DNA of 64,000 nucleotides. It comes from Ovis canadensis. Lineage: Eukaryota > Chordata > Mammalia > Artiodactyla > Bovidae. This document shows, piece after piece, positions 1-11,365 of this stretch. The notes under the pieces were generated by a model. It was not told where the DNA came from and searched no databases. It saw only the letters and a list, made by a program, of their open reading frames with translations. Within the stretch, counting starts at the first letter, position 1. Each line of letters opens with the position of its first letter. The stretch is taken from NCBI RefSeq assembly GCF_042477335.2, contig NC_091249.1:44066001-44130000 (forward strand). The letters are read 5' to 3'. Position numbers and translations under genes: made by a program.

Positions 1-2709
1 ACAAATCAGAGTTATGGGCAATGGAGAGCCCAAACTCCATTTTTATGTGGGGAAATTGTATCAATCCTGTTGTAATAAATTCCTTATTCTTACTTTGCTT
101 TATCAAGTTAACATTAAGCTTATAGGAGGCTACTGAAGAAATAACATTTAACCCATCTTTCATCAGCGAGTCTTTCAGGGAAATTATTTAAATATCTACT
201 TTATATTCATTTCCTCTAGCCTGTACCAACCAGGATGTGGTTTATGAATATTCACTTTGAGAAAACAAACTTCTAAGAATATACTTCTTTAAGATAGCCT
301 TTCCAGAGTCTCACCATACTCCCAATGCCATGATATACATCTAGAACTTTCTTATTAGGGTGGTGGGGGTCACAAATTTTTGTGAGAATAAATAATGGGA
401 ATTCAATCCATTCATAGTGGTGAAGGTTTGGTATCTTGTTATCTTTTTCTAACAAACATTCTTAATTTGATGTGTTGAACTTTGGCAATACAAGCCCCTT
501 TAGTGACATAAAAGCAGCCAGACTTTAAAAGACGCTGACAGATGTTGTGATAGTTTTTTTTTTTTTTTTTTTTTTTTTACAGCGGAGCTGAGTTCCCTGT
601 TCGGCTGCATGTAATTAGGCATGCAGATAGAGCTTCACTCCTTTTACTAGTCCGATGGGAGGGAGGGAGGGAGGGAGTGGGGGCTGGGGCCCCAAAGCTG
701 TGCTTACTAAAACGAAACACTCTTTCTTCAACATGTAATTGTGTCTTGATTTCTATAAGGATATAAAGAGTTTGTGTCTTCAGTTTTAAAATTCTGCACA
801 AACTAAGTTTGTGGTAAGGAAAACATCATATCTACTAATTTCAAGCACACATAATTCACCCATGTCATAAGCAACTTGGACAGTAAAGATATTATACATG
901 CGTGATTTAAGACCAGCATTTTTAGTGTCCTAGAAACATCGTTAAACATAGTATGCATTGTCTCACGGTCTGGCTCATCTGAATCCGTTCGACTTGCCTA
1001 TTTTTACCTTTTTTAAAAAAATTCTTTGTTCTTCTCTGGTTAGTACTGTGGTATCTAAAATGATAGTTTCAACAAACAATCAGATTGCCAGAATGTTCTA
1101 GGTCAGGGTAGCATCTCTTTCTTTCAAACACCTCACATTTCCTTTGCTGTGTTTAATTGGAAACTCTGTGTCTGGCTCATAAAATCTCTGCAGAATGCCC
1201 AGCCCCCTTCAACTTTTGAGTTTAAAAACACAGTCTAAGAACAAAATGGGGGCCTCTGCAAGTGCAGGGGTGGGCAGGCAGAGAGAGCACTCTCTGGATC
1301 TCCTTCCTTTGTAGATGCCTTTCGAGGGATAAGTCCCGAAGGTTGGCTCACATATGACTCCAGGATCACCTCCTCTGCACTGAACAGAAAGCACAGGAAT
1401 CCACTTCTCACGTACGCCTGCCATATATTCTCGGTTAGAATCTTACACACTAGGACAGAGCAGTGAAATGTAAGGAAGCAAACGAACAGGGCACGTCAGG
1501 TCAAGGGGCACAGTCAGAACAAGGCATCTCATTGGAGGAGAAGACAATGTGGTAAACGTAGAACCGCACACAGCACCAGGCTCTCACAGGACCCGGATGA
1601 GGACAGTGCAGACTGGCTGACGTTCACAGACATGCTGCTTTATGAGCTGGAAGGAACCTACCTCCTAGACGGGTATGCCAGTCTCCTCCTTTCCCCAGAT
1701 TTATTAAGGAGGCAGTGTCCCTTGCCCAAGATTAACGGGGTGTCCAGGACCAGAGCCAGCACCATAGCTTCCTGTGCTTCCCAGTGACCCATGTGCTAAG
1801 AAGACAGTGCTGTGCAGGACAGATGGACAGTGACGTGAGGACAACGAACAAACCTGTACCAAAGCCAAGCCTGCTATTGCTAGTGGTGGTGCCTTGGACA
1901 TGGAATTTATACTTTCCGAAGTTCAATTTTCTAATCTATAAAACGAAAGTCATAATACCTTCACATAAGCATGGCTGGTACATAAAAGACACTTAACCAT
2001 TACCTCCTTCTCCTAAACTTCATTGCATGTCATCAAGCCCAAGTTTGTTGAATGACCCACCTTTCCAAAACTGCCTGTTAATTCAGTACCTTGACCTATT
2101 TTGCCCACCAGGACACAGAATGGTCCATAGTTGATGGCAGAAACATTGCTAATAATTGCTAATAGCATACACTGCTCCCTCCTACTGATAAGAATACATA
2201 CTACTTTCAAACTAAAACTTGACAGGCCTCTTACAGACCATGCCAACGCTTTGAAAATAAAACTCTTGAAGTTGCAACAGAAATACATTTTCACATGATA
2301 GGACAAAACCATCTGGAACTTACTCTTACATGGATTCAAAGAGCTGCATCAACAATAGGGCTGTTATGAACTCAGGCTCCACACTGTCTCCTAAAGGGAT
2401 TAGACAGGCCTCATCATGTGTTAGAGGCAGAAAAAAAAGAGACCCAAGAAGGGGCTAAATCCTTAGCTGTCATTAGTATTTTCTCTTGTCAACATTGAGA
2501 TTTGAAAAGACAGAAGGAATTGACTTACTTTATATACTCGTTTGATCCTTTAGTACTTTAGTGAAAAGTAGAATGTTTTATTTTACCCCTATGGGAAAGC
2601 AGCTTAACTGGGCAGTTTGTTCCTGAAATAAAATACCAGCAGTCAAAATATGCTTCAAGCTCCTTAGAAATCAGAACATCACAGACTTATTAGAAAGTAA
2701 GTGCCCCAA
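1..2709. other. 3' flank of SNCAIP, no gene seen
   Basis: This stretch lies downstream of the likely SNCAIP polyadenylation site. I see no open frame with coding character and no splice-site pairs. It holds a T run at 554-578, a GGGA-type tandem run at about 656-677, and a stretch around 1640-1790 that loosely resembles a MIR SINE (a phrase like 'tgcccaagattaacggggt' in the expected order). The MIR reading is weak. The rest is AT-rich, unique-looking sequence. Confidence 0.6.
554..578. repeat. T25 homopolymer
   Basis: Twenty-five consecutive T bases, followed about 80 bases later by a GGGA tandem run (656-677). It could be the reversed poly(A) tail of a retroposed sequence, but I do not recognise the DNA next to it. 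Confidence 0.9.
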
Positions 2710-3184
2710 GCTTGCAGGTGGTTGTTAACATTGTTTTATTTCCTTTATACAAAAAGTAGAAACGACAGAAAAAAACACTCGACAGAAAACAACAGCACTG
2801 ACCTGGTCTCCCGGAGAAGCTGAGCCCAAATTGCCCATATTATGGGGAAAGGGAGGTTCAACCAGCATCAGCAAACACCCATGCAACTGATGAGGCAAAA
2901 TGGTGTCAGTGGCTGGTGGATGTCCTGTGGGGAGGTTGAATCAATCTTAAAAAACATACATTTGCCCAATCATGCTTTCAAACTGCATCTCTTTAAAAAC
3001 AAGTTATATATACAAATATCACCCCAAAATGTCATATATGCTAGTGCTATAAATTTAAGGCATCCTAATCGTCTGGTCTTCTGCTGGTGAGGCATTGTTC
3101 TCATGATTCTATTTCCACAGAGGACAGTCCAGAAATTTCCAATGGTGTCCAAAGGGCAGCAATGAGAGATAATAAAAAAATGAT
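2710..3184 (-). other. SNCAIP: SNCAIP 3' untranslated region (inferred)
   Basis: This is the sequence downstream of the two stop codons in the terminal exon. Reading the minus strand, the first AATAAA after the stops is at 2740-2735, which would place cleavage near 2710-2720 and give a terminal exon of about 550 nt. A second possible AATAAA lies further on, near 2580. The exact 3' end is inferred, because no transcript evidence is available from sequence alone. Confidence 0.55.
2735..2740 (-). promoter_or_regulatory. candidate poly(A) signal AATAAA
   Basis: The plus strand reads tttatt, so the minus strand has a perfect AATAAA about 445 nt after the TAA stop at 3187-3185. It is the first canonical hexamer after the coding region. 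A GT-rich downstream element is not obvious, so use of this site is unproven. Confidence 0.5.
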
Positions 3185-3269
3185 TTATAAGAAGAGTTCT
3201 TTTGATTCTGGCTCAGCAACATGCTTTATACTGTAGGATTTCTTCATTTTTCTACTGATGTCATCATGC
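3185..3269 (-). CDS. SNCAIP: SNCAIP terminal exon, coding part (two reading frames)
   Basis: The exon begins at 3269, after a minus-strand acceptor tcttccacttag. Two frames are usable. Joined directly to the exon ending at 16128 (phase 0), it reads GCA TGA, so the protein ends Lys-Ala-Ala at 3264, which agrees with the C-terminus I recall for human synphilin-1. Joined to the 71-nt exon ending at 14784 (phase 2), the first G completes an Arg codon. The frame then stays open for 27 more codons, containing MKKSYSIKHVAEP, and stops at TAA 3187-3185. The lysine-rich opening and acidic end have no domain I recognise. The phase match in both joins is strong evidence that this is the true last exon, despite the 11.5-kb intron before it. 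Confidence 0.87.
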
Positions 3270-5079
3270 CTAAGTGGAAGACAAACCACAAGGCCAAAAT
3301 TAGATAAAACTATGGTCAAGTTACAATACAATGCCACTAAACAGCTCACCCCAAATGGAAATTATCCTCACACAAACCACACTGAAGAACACTTCATTCC
3401 AGAATGCAAATTATTCTTTTTTTTTTTCCATATAAACCGCTCCTTAAACAATAAAAGGAATAGTCACATAATAACATACTTTATGGATACTTTAAAATTT
3501 GGCCCCGAAAGTAATTACTCAATCATGCTGATTGGAATCCAAGTAAAATTCTATAGTCAAATGAATTTTATCAGTCAAACAAAGTAGGAAGAGTAGTATT
3601 GCTTGTTAAATTGAAACAAGAGATATTTATATTTTATTCATGGGGTTCACTGATGACACTTCTTATTCTCCAGTAAACTTGAGTATTAATAGTTTAAAGG
3701 AAATGCTTATGCTCTGGGGGTGTGATTACTGAGTAGCAGCATGGTGGAAAAGCACGAGTAGGTATATCTATAGTAAAAAGAAGAGCCTAGGGAACAATAG
3801 TGCTGTTTTCCCTTCAATACTCAATACCTTGTAAATCTATGGAAAGAAATACCAGCTCAAGTCTAGGAACAGTTTTGCTTTTTATGTGAATTTCCCCTGC
3901 GAAGAAGCATTCATTTTCACTGAAATATTAGTCCCATTCTGGGTGTAAAATCTCCCGGACAGGAGTTATCTTCTGAGTGTGAGCAAGTGTGCATCCTACT
4001 AAATTCCTTTTTGTTGCTAGGCCAGACAAAAACAAACTGTTACTGGGAATGGTACTTGCTCACATGAGGCCACATTTGAATGGAGAACTCCAAGCATGGC
4101 TTTATGGCCCTCAAAATCATGCTTGCTTACAAAGATCATGTAGTTTATTCTTAGACTGGTTAATAATGATCATCATCACTGTCTGAAAGTTGTAATTCTT
4201 ATTTTTATTTAGAGTTCATCTGAACAGAACTTTAGAGAGATGTTCATGGGAAAGAAAGGGAAGAGTGTGAAAGAAAAACCTGGTTGGTTAAAAGATGTTC
4301 TAGGAACTTCTAATTAAGTACTATAGATGGAATACATAGCATTAATCATCCCTTTCTTACAAAAGAACATGCAAATGAATAAAAAAGGCACCAACCTAAA
4401 TGAATAAGGGAAGTGGAAGAGGAGACGATAACACACACAAAATGCCAACAACATTTCAGAAAGAGGAAAATGGATGAACATGTGGAATTGATTTAGCAGA
4501 GCAGGCAGGAAAAGCAGAAATCTAAGCCTACAGTCAGGGAACCCAACAAACTGATGTTCATGATGCAGGAACTAGAAACACTATGTATTTCTGAAAGTCG
4601 CAGTGGGTGCTGTGTGAGTGCTGAAAATAGGAAGACTATTTTAAAACTTTTTGGAAGTACCAGTTCATACCCAGATTACCTTCCCGACCTAATGCAGCCA
4701 GGTGACTGTCCCTTTCCCAATGTTAAGAGAGACTGCAGGTTACAATTTGCAAGGCATGGACCAGAGAGACTCTAAATTCAGCTGAAGGGGTGAAAACCAT
4801 GGGATTAGGTGAAAGTTATAAAACACAGTTGTCAACCCATCCCCTGTTACTTTAACCCAAAGATTCCTGGAAAGTAGGTTAATAGATCCTAGGAGGAGAC
4901 TGGAGTTTCCTTATCTTGAGAAATCAGCTGCCAAAAGAAAAGTCCTACAAATACTGACAGTGAGTTTCCCAGCCAAAGAGCCTAGTACTTAACCAGTCTG
5001 TGTGATGCAATATCTACCAGTCAACAAGCCAGAGCTTCTATTCAGTTTTAGAGTCTTATTCTTAAATATGAATGAGTTA
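3270..5079 (-). other. SNCAIP: SNCAIP intron, proximal part
   Basis: This is intron between the cassette exon and the terminal exon. I see no exon, no recognisable repeat apart from short A and T runs (for example 3417-3428), and only short chance open frames. Confidence 0.6.
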
Positions 5080-6585
5080 GAGATCACCAGATGTTTGAGA
5101 AGATTGCTACCATGACAGACAGAGACCAAGATAAATAGAGAAACAGCAGTCAAACTGAATAGAGACAATATAAGGGGTGATAAGAACTTCAAAAAATTGT
5201 AACAAGAAAAACTGAGGAAAAGGTTTGCTATTTGTATCACAGAGGGCTAATGTTTATAATGTATAATACATAAAGAGCTGCTACAAATCAACAAGAAAGA
5301 CCAGAATCTCAACAGAAATGTAGAAAGAATTAAAAAAAATACATTCATACAAATAAAGAATCTATGTAAAAGAATTAAGACGCTCTCTTTAATGAATACA
5401 TAAAGACCTCTAAAACGATAGATGAAAAAAAGCAAGAAGCAAGACTATGTGTAAAGGATGCCCTCTTTATTGTAAAAAGGAAGGAGAGATAGACATATAC
5501 ATTTGTATTTGTATTTGAGTATAAAATTTAAATAAGTCTTGCATACTTAATGCTATAAAAAAGAGAAAACCAATAAAATGCTACTGAATATTAACACAAT
5601 AATCAAAGAAATAAAAAGTTAGAAATTTAAAAGTAGAGTAAATATCCTAGAAAGAATTTTTAGAAAAAGCAAAAGTATGGATAAAAATAGGAGAAATATA
5701 GTTAGACAATACTTAGAAAAATAGAAAAAATAATTAGAAAAGGATCAGTTTAGTGTGTTGAACATCAGATTAACAGTATTTTCAGAAAAATGAGCAGAAA
5801 AGCAGTAGGGGATAAAATTTTCAAAGAAATTATACAGAAACACTTCCCAGTACCAAAGCACATAATTTCGAGATTGAAAAAGCCTGCTGAATGCTCATAA
5901 CCCAGAAATGAGAATAGAATCATGGCAAAGTATCATGAAATCAAAATACTGGAGATAAAGAGAAAAATCGTAAAAGCTTCCAATGGATTAGAAATTAGGG
6001 AGAAACTGAGCTTCTTGACAGACACATTAGAAGCAAGCGGAAAATGAAATAATCTGTTCAAGATTCTAAGGGAAAATAGTTTCCTATCTAGAATTCTATA
6101 CCCAGCCAAATAGTGCTAATCCATATGAGGGCAAAATGAAGCTATTTTCAGGCAGGCAAGGCCTCAAAACTTTTACTACCCCCTCACCTCCACAGGATGG
6201 AAGTTGTCTTTACCAAAGAAAGAATATAGACCAACAGAAAGGGAAAAGACAGATTCAGGAAATCACAGTGGAAAAGCCAAAGGCAATTCCCAGGATAATG
6301 TATATAGGAAACTGCAGGGTCACAGCTGTGTAGCACTGCCAGATAGCAGCAATCTAGACTGGGGCAAAAGGAAAGATGGTGTCTCCATGAACAGACTGAA
6401 ACAGAGAGGTACCTAATTTGTCTGAATGCACTGAAAGAAGGGGTTTTGTCTCTAGCAGAGTGTTCAGAAATTATATACTTAAAAATAAAAATTATTATCT
6501 TCAAGGAAAACAAAGTTACATAAATAAAGAAATGTAACAATAGTACATTGCACGTATCTACTATGATAACTATTTAGATAGCCAT
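5080..6585 (+). mobile_element. old, degraded L1 (L1M/HAL1-type) fossil
   Basis: The stretch is very A-rich. It contains phrases typical of an ancient L1 in its ORF1 or upstream region: 'gagaaaaatcgtaaaagc' near 5960, 'gaattctatacccagcc' near 6090 and 'ttttcaggcaggcaagg' near 6150. Every frame is broken. The edges are approximate, and the right edge is cut by the BovB insertion at 6586. Confidence 0.5.
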
Positions 6586-7943
6586 AATAATAATAAAAGG
6601 TCAGTTTTCATTCCAATCTCAAAGAAAGGCAATGCCAAAGAATGCTCAAACTACTATACAATGCACTCATCTCACACGCTAGTAAAGTAATGCTCAAAAT
6701 TCTCCAAGCCAGACTTCAGCAATATGTGAACTGTGAACTTCCAGATGTTCAAGCTGGTTTTAGAAAAGGCAGAGGAACCAGAGATCAAATTGCCAACATC
6801 CGCTGGATCATGGAAAAAGCAAGAGAGTTCCAGAAAAACATCTATTACTGCTTTATTGACTATGCCAAAACCTTTGACTGTGTGGATCACAATAAACTGT
6901 GGAAAATTCTGAAAGAGATGGGAATACCAGACCACCTGACCTGCCTCTTGAGAAACCTATATGCAGGTCAGGAAGCAATAGTTAGAACTGGATATGGAAC
7001 AACAGACTGGTTCCAAATAGGAAAAGGAGTACATCAAGGCTGTGTTTTGTCACCCTGCTTATTTAACTTATATGCAGAATACATCATGAGAAACGCTGGG
7101 CTGGAAGAAGCACAAGCTGGAATCAAGATTGCTGGGAGAAATATGAATAACCTCAGATATGCAGATGACACCACCCTTATGGCAGAAAGTGAAGAGGAAC
7201 TAAAAAGCCTCTTGATGAAAGTGAAAGTGGAGAGTGAAAAAGTTGGCTTAAAGCTCAACATTCAGAAAACTAAGATCGTGGCATCTGGTCCCATCACTTC
7301 ATGGGAAATAGATGGGGAAACAGTGTCAGACTTTATATTTTGGGGCTCCCAAATCACTGCAGATGGTGACTGCAGCCATGAAATGAAAAGACGCTTACTC
7401 CTTGGAAGGAAAGTTATGACCAACCTAGATAGTATATTGAAAAGCAGACATTACTTTGCCAACAAAGGTCCATCTAGCCAAGGCTATGGTTTTTCCAGTG
7501 GTCATGTATGGATATGAGAGTCGGACTGTGAAGAAAGCTGAGCACCGAAGAATTGATGCTTTTGAACTGTGGTGTTGGAGAAGACTCTTGAGAGTCCCTT
7601 GGACTGCAAGGAGATCCAACCAGTCCTTTCTAAAGGAGATCAGTCCTGGGTGTTCATTGGAAGGACTGATGCAAAAGCTGAAACTTCAGTACTTTGGCCA
7701 CCTCATGCGAAGAGTTGACTCATTGGAAAAGACTCTGATGCTGGGAGGGATTGGGGGCAGGAGGAGAAGGGGACGACAGAGGATGAGATGGCTGGATGGC
7801 ATCACTGACTCGATGGACATGAGTTTGAGTAAACTCTGGGAGTTGGTGATGGACAGGGAGGCCTGGTGTGCTGCGATTCATGAGGTCGCAAACAGTTGGA
7901 CACAACTGAGCGACTGAACTGAACTGAACTGAATAATAATAAA
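6586..7943 (+). mobile_element. BovB LINE, 5'-truncated, with 12-bp TSD
   Basis: A 5'-truncated BovB (RTE clade) non-LTR retrotransposon is flanked by the perfect direct repeat aataataataaa at 6586-6597 and 7932-7943. The body ends in the typical BovB 3' run of actgaact units. It covers the reverse transcriptase and C-terminal part of the single BovB ORF; the endonuclease domain is missing. It lies antisense to SNCAIP. Confidence 0.93.
6642..7917 (+). pseudogene. BovB reverse transcriptase remnant, frameshifted
   Basis: The first frame (6642-7517) carries reverse transcriptase motifs in order: FIDYAKTFDCVDH (motif A), GVHQGCVLSPCLF (motif B) and the catalytic YADD at 7158-7169. Near 7446 the text reads gcagacatt, whereas the sister copy at 30.5 kb reads gcagagacatt. 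This two-base loss throws the frame, and the C-terminal part continues in another frame (7456-7917, with [19 protein letters not shown]). The catalytic residues survive, but the protein cannot be made intact: it lacks its N-terminal endonuclease and the frame is broken. Confidence 0.9.
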
Positions 7944-8099
7944 CACCAAATACTGATTTAACTCCCAAGAGTGGTACAACTATATTGATGGTGGGAAGAG
8001 GATGCAGGTGTGTATATGTGTGTGTGCTGTAACGGGGGGCAGTGCTGGTTGCCAAATTTGTCCAAATAGAGCTAGACAAAGTTGGTTCATTGTTGAGAA

Positions 8100-8340
8100 C
8101 ATGGATTTTGGAACCAAACTGAGCTGAAACCCTGGATACATAATTTATTACCACTGGTACTGTGTAATCTTGGTCAAGATATATAATTTCTCTGTGTCTT
8201 CGTTTCTAATCTGGAAAATTTAGATAATAATATCTACCATATTGTGTCATTCACTGTGAAGATTAAAAGTCAATATGCATGAAGTACTTGGAATATTTTT
8301 TGGTACATTGTAAGTGCTTTATAAGCAGCAGCTATCATTT
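8100..8340 (+). repeat. MIR SINE fossil
   Basis: The order of phrases follows the MIR consensus: 'gtgtaatcttggtcaag', 'ctctgtgtcttcg', 'aataatatctaccat', then 'gtacttgga'. It is diverged, as expected for this old mammalian SINE. Confidence 0.7.
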
Positions 8341-11319
8341 TTATCTTCTATAGTAAGACGCCAATAGACAACAAAGATAATATCTAAAATTGAAAGTCCA
8401 TATAACCGTGTTATTGAGAAATACAGAATACTAGAGAAAACACCTAAAAGCAAAGCAAATGTCTGATTCAGGGGAGCAGGAATGAGAACAGGGGAGGCTG
8501 GACACATGGACAGCCAGTTTTTGTTATAAGGTGTTACTATCACATGTACTTATAGCACCTGGACAAAAAATATAAAAATCAATAAAACTTAAAAAAAAGT
8601 CTAAGGATATCATCATAATTTAGACACTGAGGAAGTATTTCTACTTTAATATAAGGGGTGCTGTGTTTAAAAACACTAAAAGCACTTTGTGCAGAACAAA
8701 ACCCAGCATGATTAGAGTTGAGTCAATACCAAGTAAAATGTTAATTTGAGGCTTTTATCTGAATAATATCTGGATGATTCAAGACTCCCTGAACCCATCA
8801 ATTACTTAGTCCTGAATAACCAGTATTCAAATTTTTTTTTAAAAAGCAAAACTGTTTGGGTAATTCTGGCATGAATTATTCAGATAATTTGCTGCTCCTG
8901 ATTTCATTTTTGGATATAAAATCACATTCTCTGTGACCAAAATTGGAAAGAAGGCTTAAATTTAAGTAAGAGTTTTTCAAGTAATCTAACCTGCTGACTC
9001 ATCTGTGCCTGGATTCCATATTTCTACAGCCCAGGGTGACTAGATGGCAAGTTATTTTAGAGAATCTGCCTAAAATGGCCCATGAGTATGGACTGCATAT
9101 TCCTACTGATGGCCAAAACAGGTAGGCTGACTTAGCTATTTCTGTGATCTCCTTCAGACCTTCACTGAGAGCATATCTGTAAATGCCCATGTTCTAAAAA
9201 ATGAGATTCTGGTTCAAAGAATAAAAATATATACTTGAAATACTCAATATTAAACTCACTGTAGGGGAGTAGACTTGTAATCAAAAGGCCTAGGCTTCTA
9301 CAGGGCATACCATTCTTTCTTCAGGATGACAGGCTTGGTCTTTTCTTTTCCCTTCCTTCCTCCTTTCCCTCTCTCTAGCTTCCTCTCCTTCACATATTCT
9401 AAAGTCCCTACCCTGTGCCAGGCACCAAGCTAGACACTGGGGTACAGACTGCGGTATGATGGTGCTAGTAGGGTCACCACTCCCAGGAAGTTCTTACTCC
9501 TTTCACGGAGTTGACCATGGTTTAACTACATCCTCTCAATTTTCTCTTGATCATTCTCTTGCTAAAGGAAGGAACACGCCTTACTCTGGCATGGCAAAAT
9601 TGCTAACGACAGTATTGAAACAAAGGACACTGGCAATCCAGGGGTCTGACATCCAGGAGAGTCATACAGCTGCACTGTCCTCCACGTGGGAAGGGATAGC
9701 TCGGATGGCTGTGGTTGGAGCAGGGATTCTCAGTGAAGACACTAGAAGATGTTTGGGTAAAGTCTCTACCTGATACTTTAAAAATTCAAGTGATTTACGG
9801 CTTCCTTAAAACTCCAGGCTTAGGAGAGTTTATAGACAGTTTATTAATGTGCAAAGACAGTGTAGTAGTGGCAGACATGGTGCAAATAGGACACTGGTTC
9901 TACATTCACCCCCTTTGGAGGTTATACAATTCCAAATTGGACTGTGGGGGAGGGGAAGGGAGAGGAAAGGACGGTGGAGGAGGGAGAAGGGAACTGTTTG
10001 TTCATAGCTGTTGGGAGTATGCCTAAACCAGATGAGTATGCTGAAAGGGTGTATTTCTGATGGGAGGATTTTGGTTTCCAAGGTAGATCTCCCCTCTGCC
10101 CCCTCCTACCTGCAGCCCATAGGTGTTCCTAACATTCATTTCCTGCCTTCCAAGTGCAGTGCTTTGAGATAGAACATGGGTTCTTCTTTGCAATAGCTTC
10201 TTCTATATCTCAACTCAGCACATTTTGATACTAAACCTTGTTCTACTGTCTTCCTATGATAGAATATGCTTTCTCCTTTTCCCAGAGGGTATAAGGAACT
10301 TGTGAATAAAAACTCCATGTGTGAATCACACTCTCATGAATCTTGCAAACCCTGGCAGATTTTGTAAAGGGTTTGCTAAGCTGTGCCCAGACACTGGAAA
10401 GCTGATCATGTGAACAATTCCCCATCACATGGGCATTTTTCTCCACACACAAGATTCTACTAGGCAACAGCCAAGAACAATGCCAAACTGTGACCCATTT
10501 CAGAGGAGAGGCTGTCACTTAATGGATGTAATCTGGAGAAATGGTTCCAGACTGGGACACATCACAGGGACCTGTATGAAACACAGGTTTTCACTTTGAA
10601 ATGAATGTGAATCCTAGGGAGGCAGAGGTGGGGGTGGGCAGGACAAGAGCTGAGCAGGAGGAAACTGGGCAAATGTGGGGAGGGCTATAGGGAAAGGAGA
10701 CAGATGAGTTCTAGGGCTTTCTGAGACAGAGGTGGTTGCCCCAGGTACACCAACTTCTGGCTGTGGACCCCAGAACTAGTATATCAGATGCAAAAACACA
10801 GAAAAATATACTCACATCAGAGATCAGAACATAAAACTGCACTGTGGGGGCAGAAACTCTGCCTACAGGGTTACCAAACCCCCTTTTAGTACTAGCACTC
10901 TGACAAGCTTTTCTGAACTGTTAAATTGGTAACAGTCAGTGTGCTCTCAGGGATTCAGTCTAGAACTATGCAATCAACATAATCTCAGCTAGTCCGGTCA
11001 CACTCCTATGACTGGGTAATTATCCCTTCAAGAATCTCTAAAAGTTGAAAATACTTTCAGGTCACAAATTTAAGATTAAGGTGTGGTTATTTCATTTATA
11101 CCCAGAGAAATGATGGCAAAAATGCTTTAGTACCAGGATCAGAGATTCCTTTTTGTTCTCCCTGCATCTTCGATCATGATTCTGGAATGCTGTTCGATGG
11201 GGCCGAGGGTATACACTGCCTGGGACAGGTTTCAGCCAGGGCCTCACCTCTACCTTCCCAATGTCTTCCCTGTCTTTGGCTCACTTTTCTGTTTAGTAAT
11301 CTTTCCTGACAATAAGGAC

Positions 11320-11365
<46 letters not shown>

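Noticed and set aside
2842-3152. Open frames on both strands near the terminal exon (82 and 60 codons)
   Set aside because: They lie in or opposite the inferred SNCAIP 3' UTR and are not continuous with any exon.
9456-10026. Two overlapping open frames of about 105 codons
   Set aside because: Intronic, with no recognised motif. The region has an L2-like start and a purine tract.
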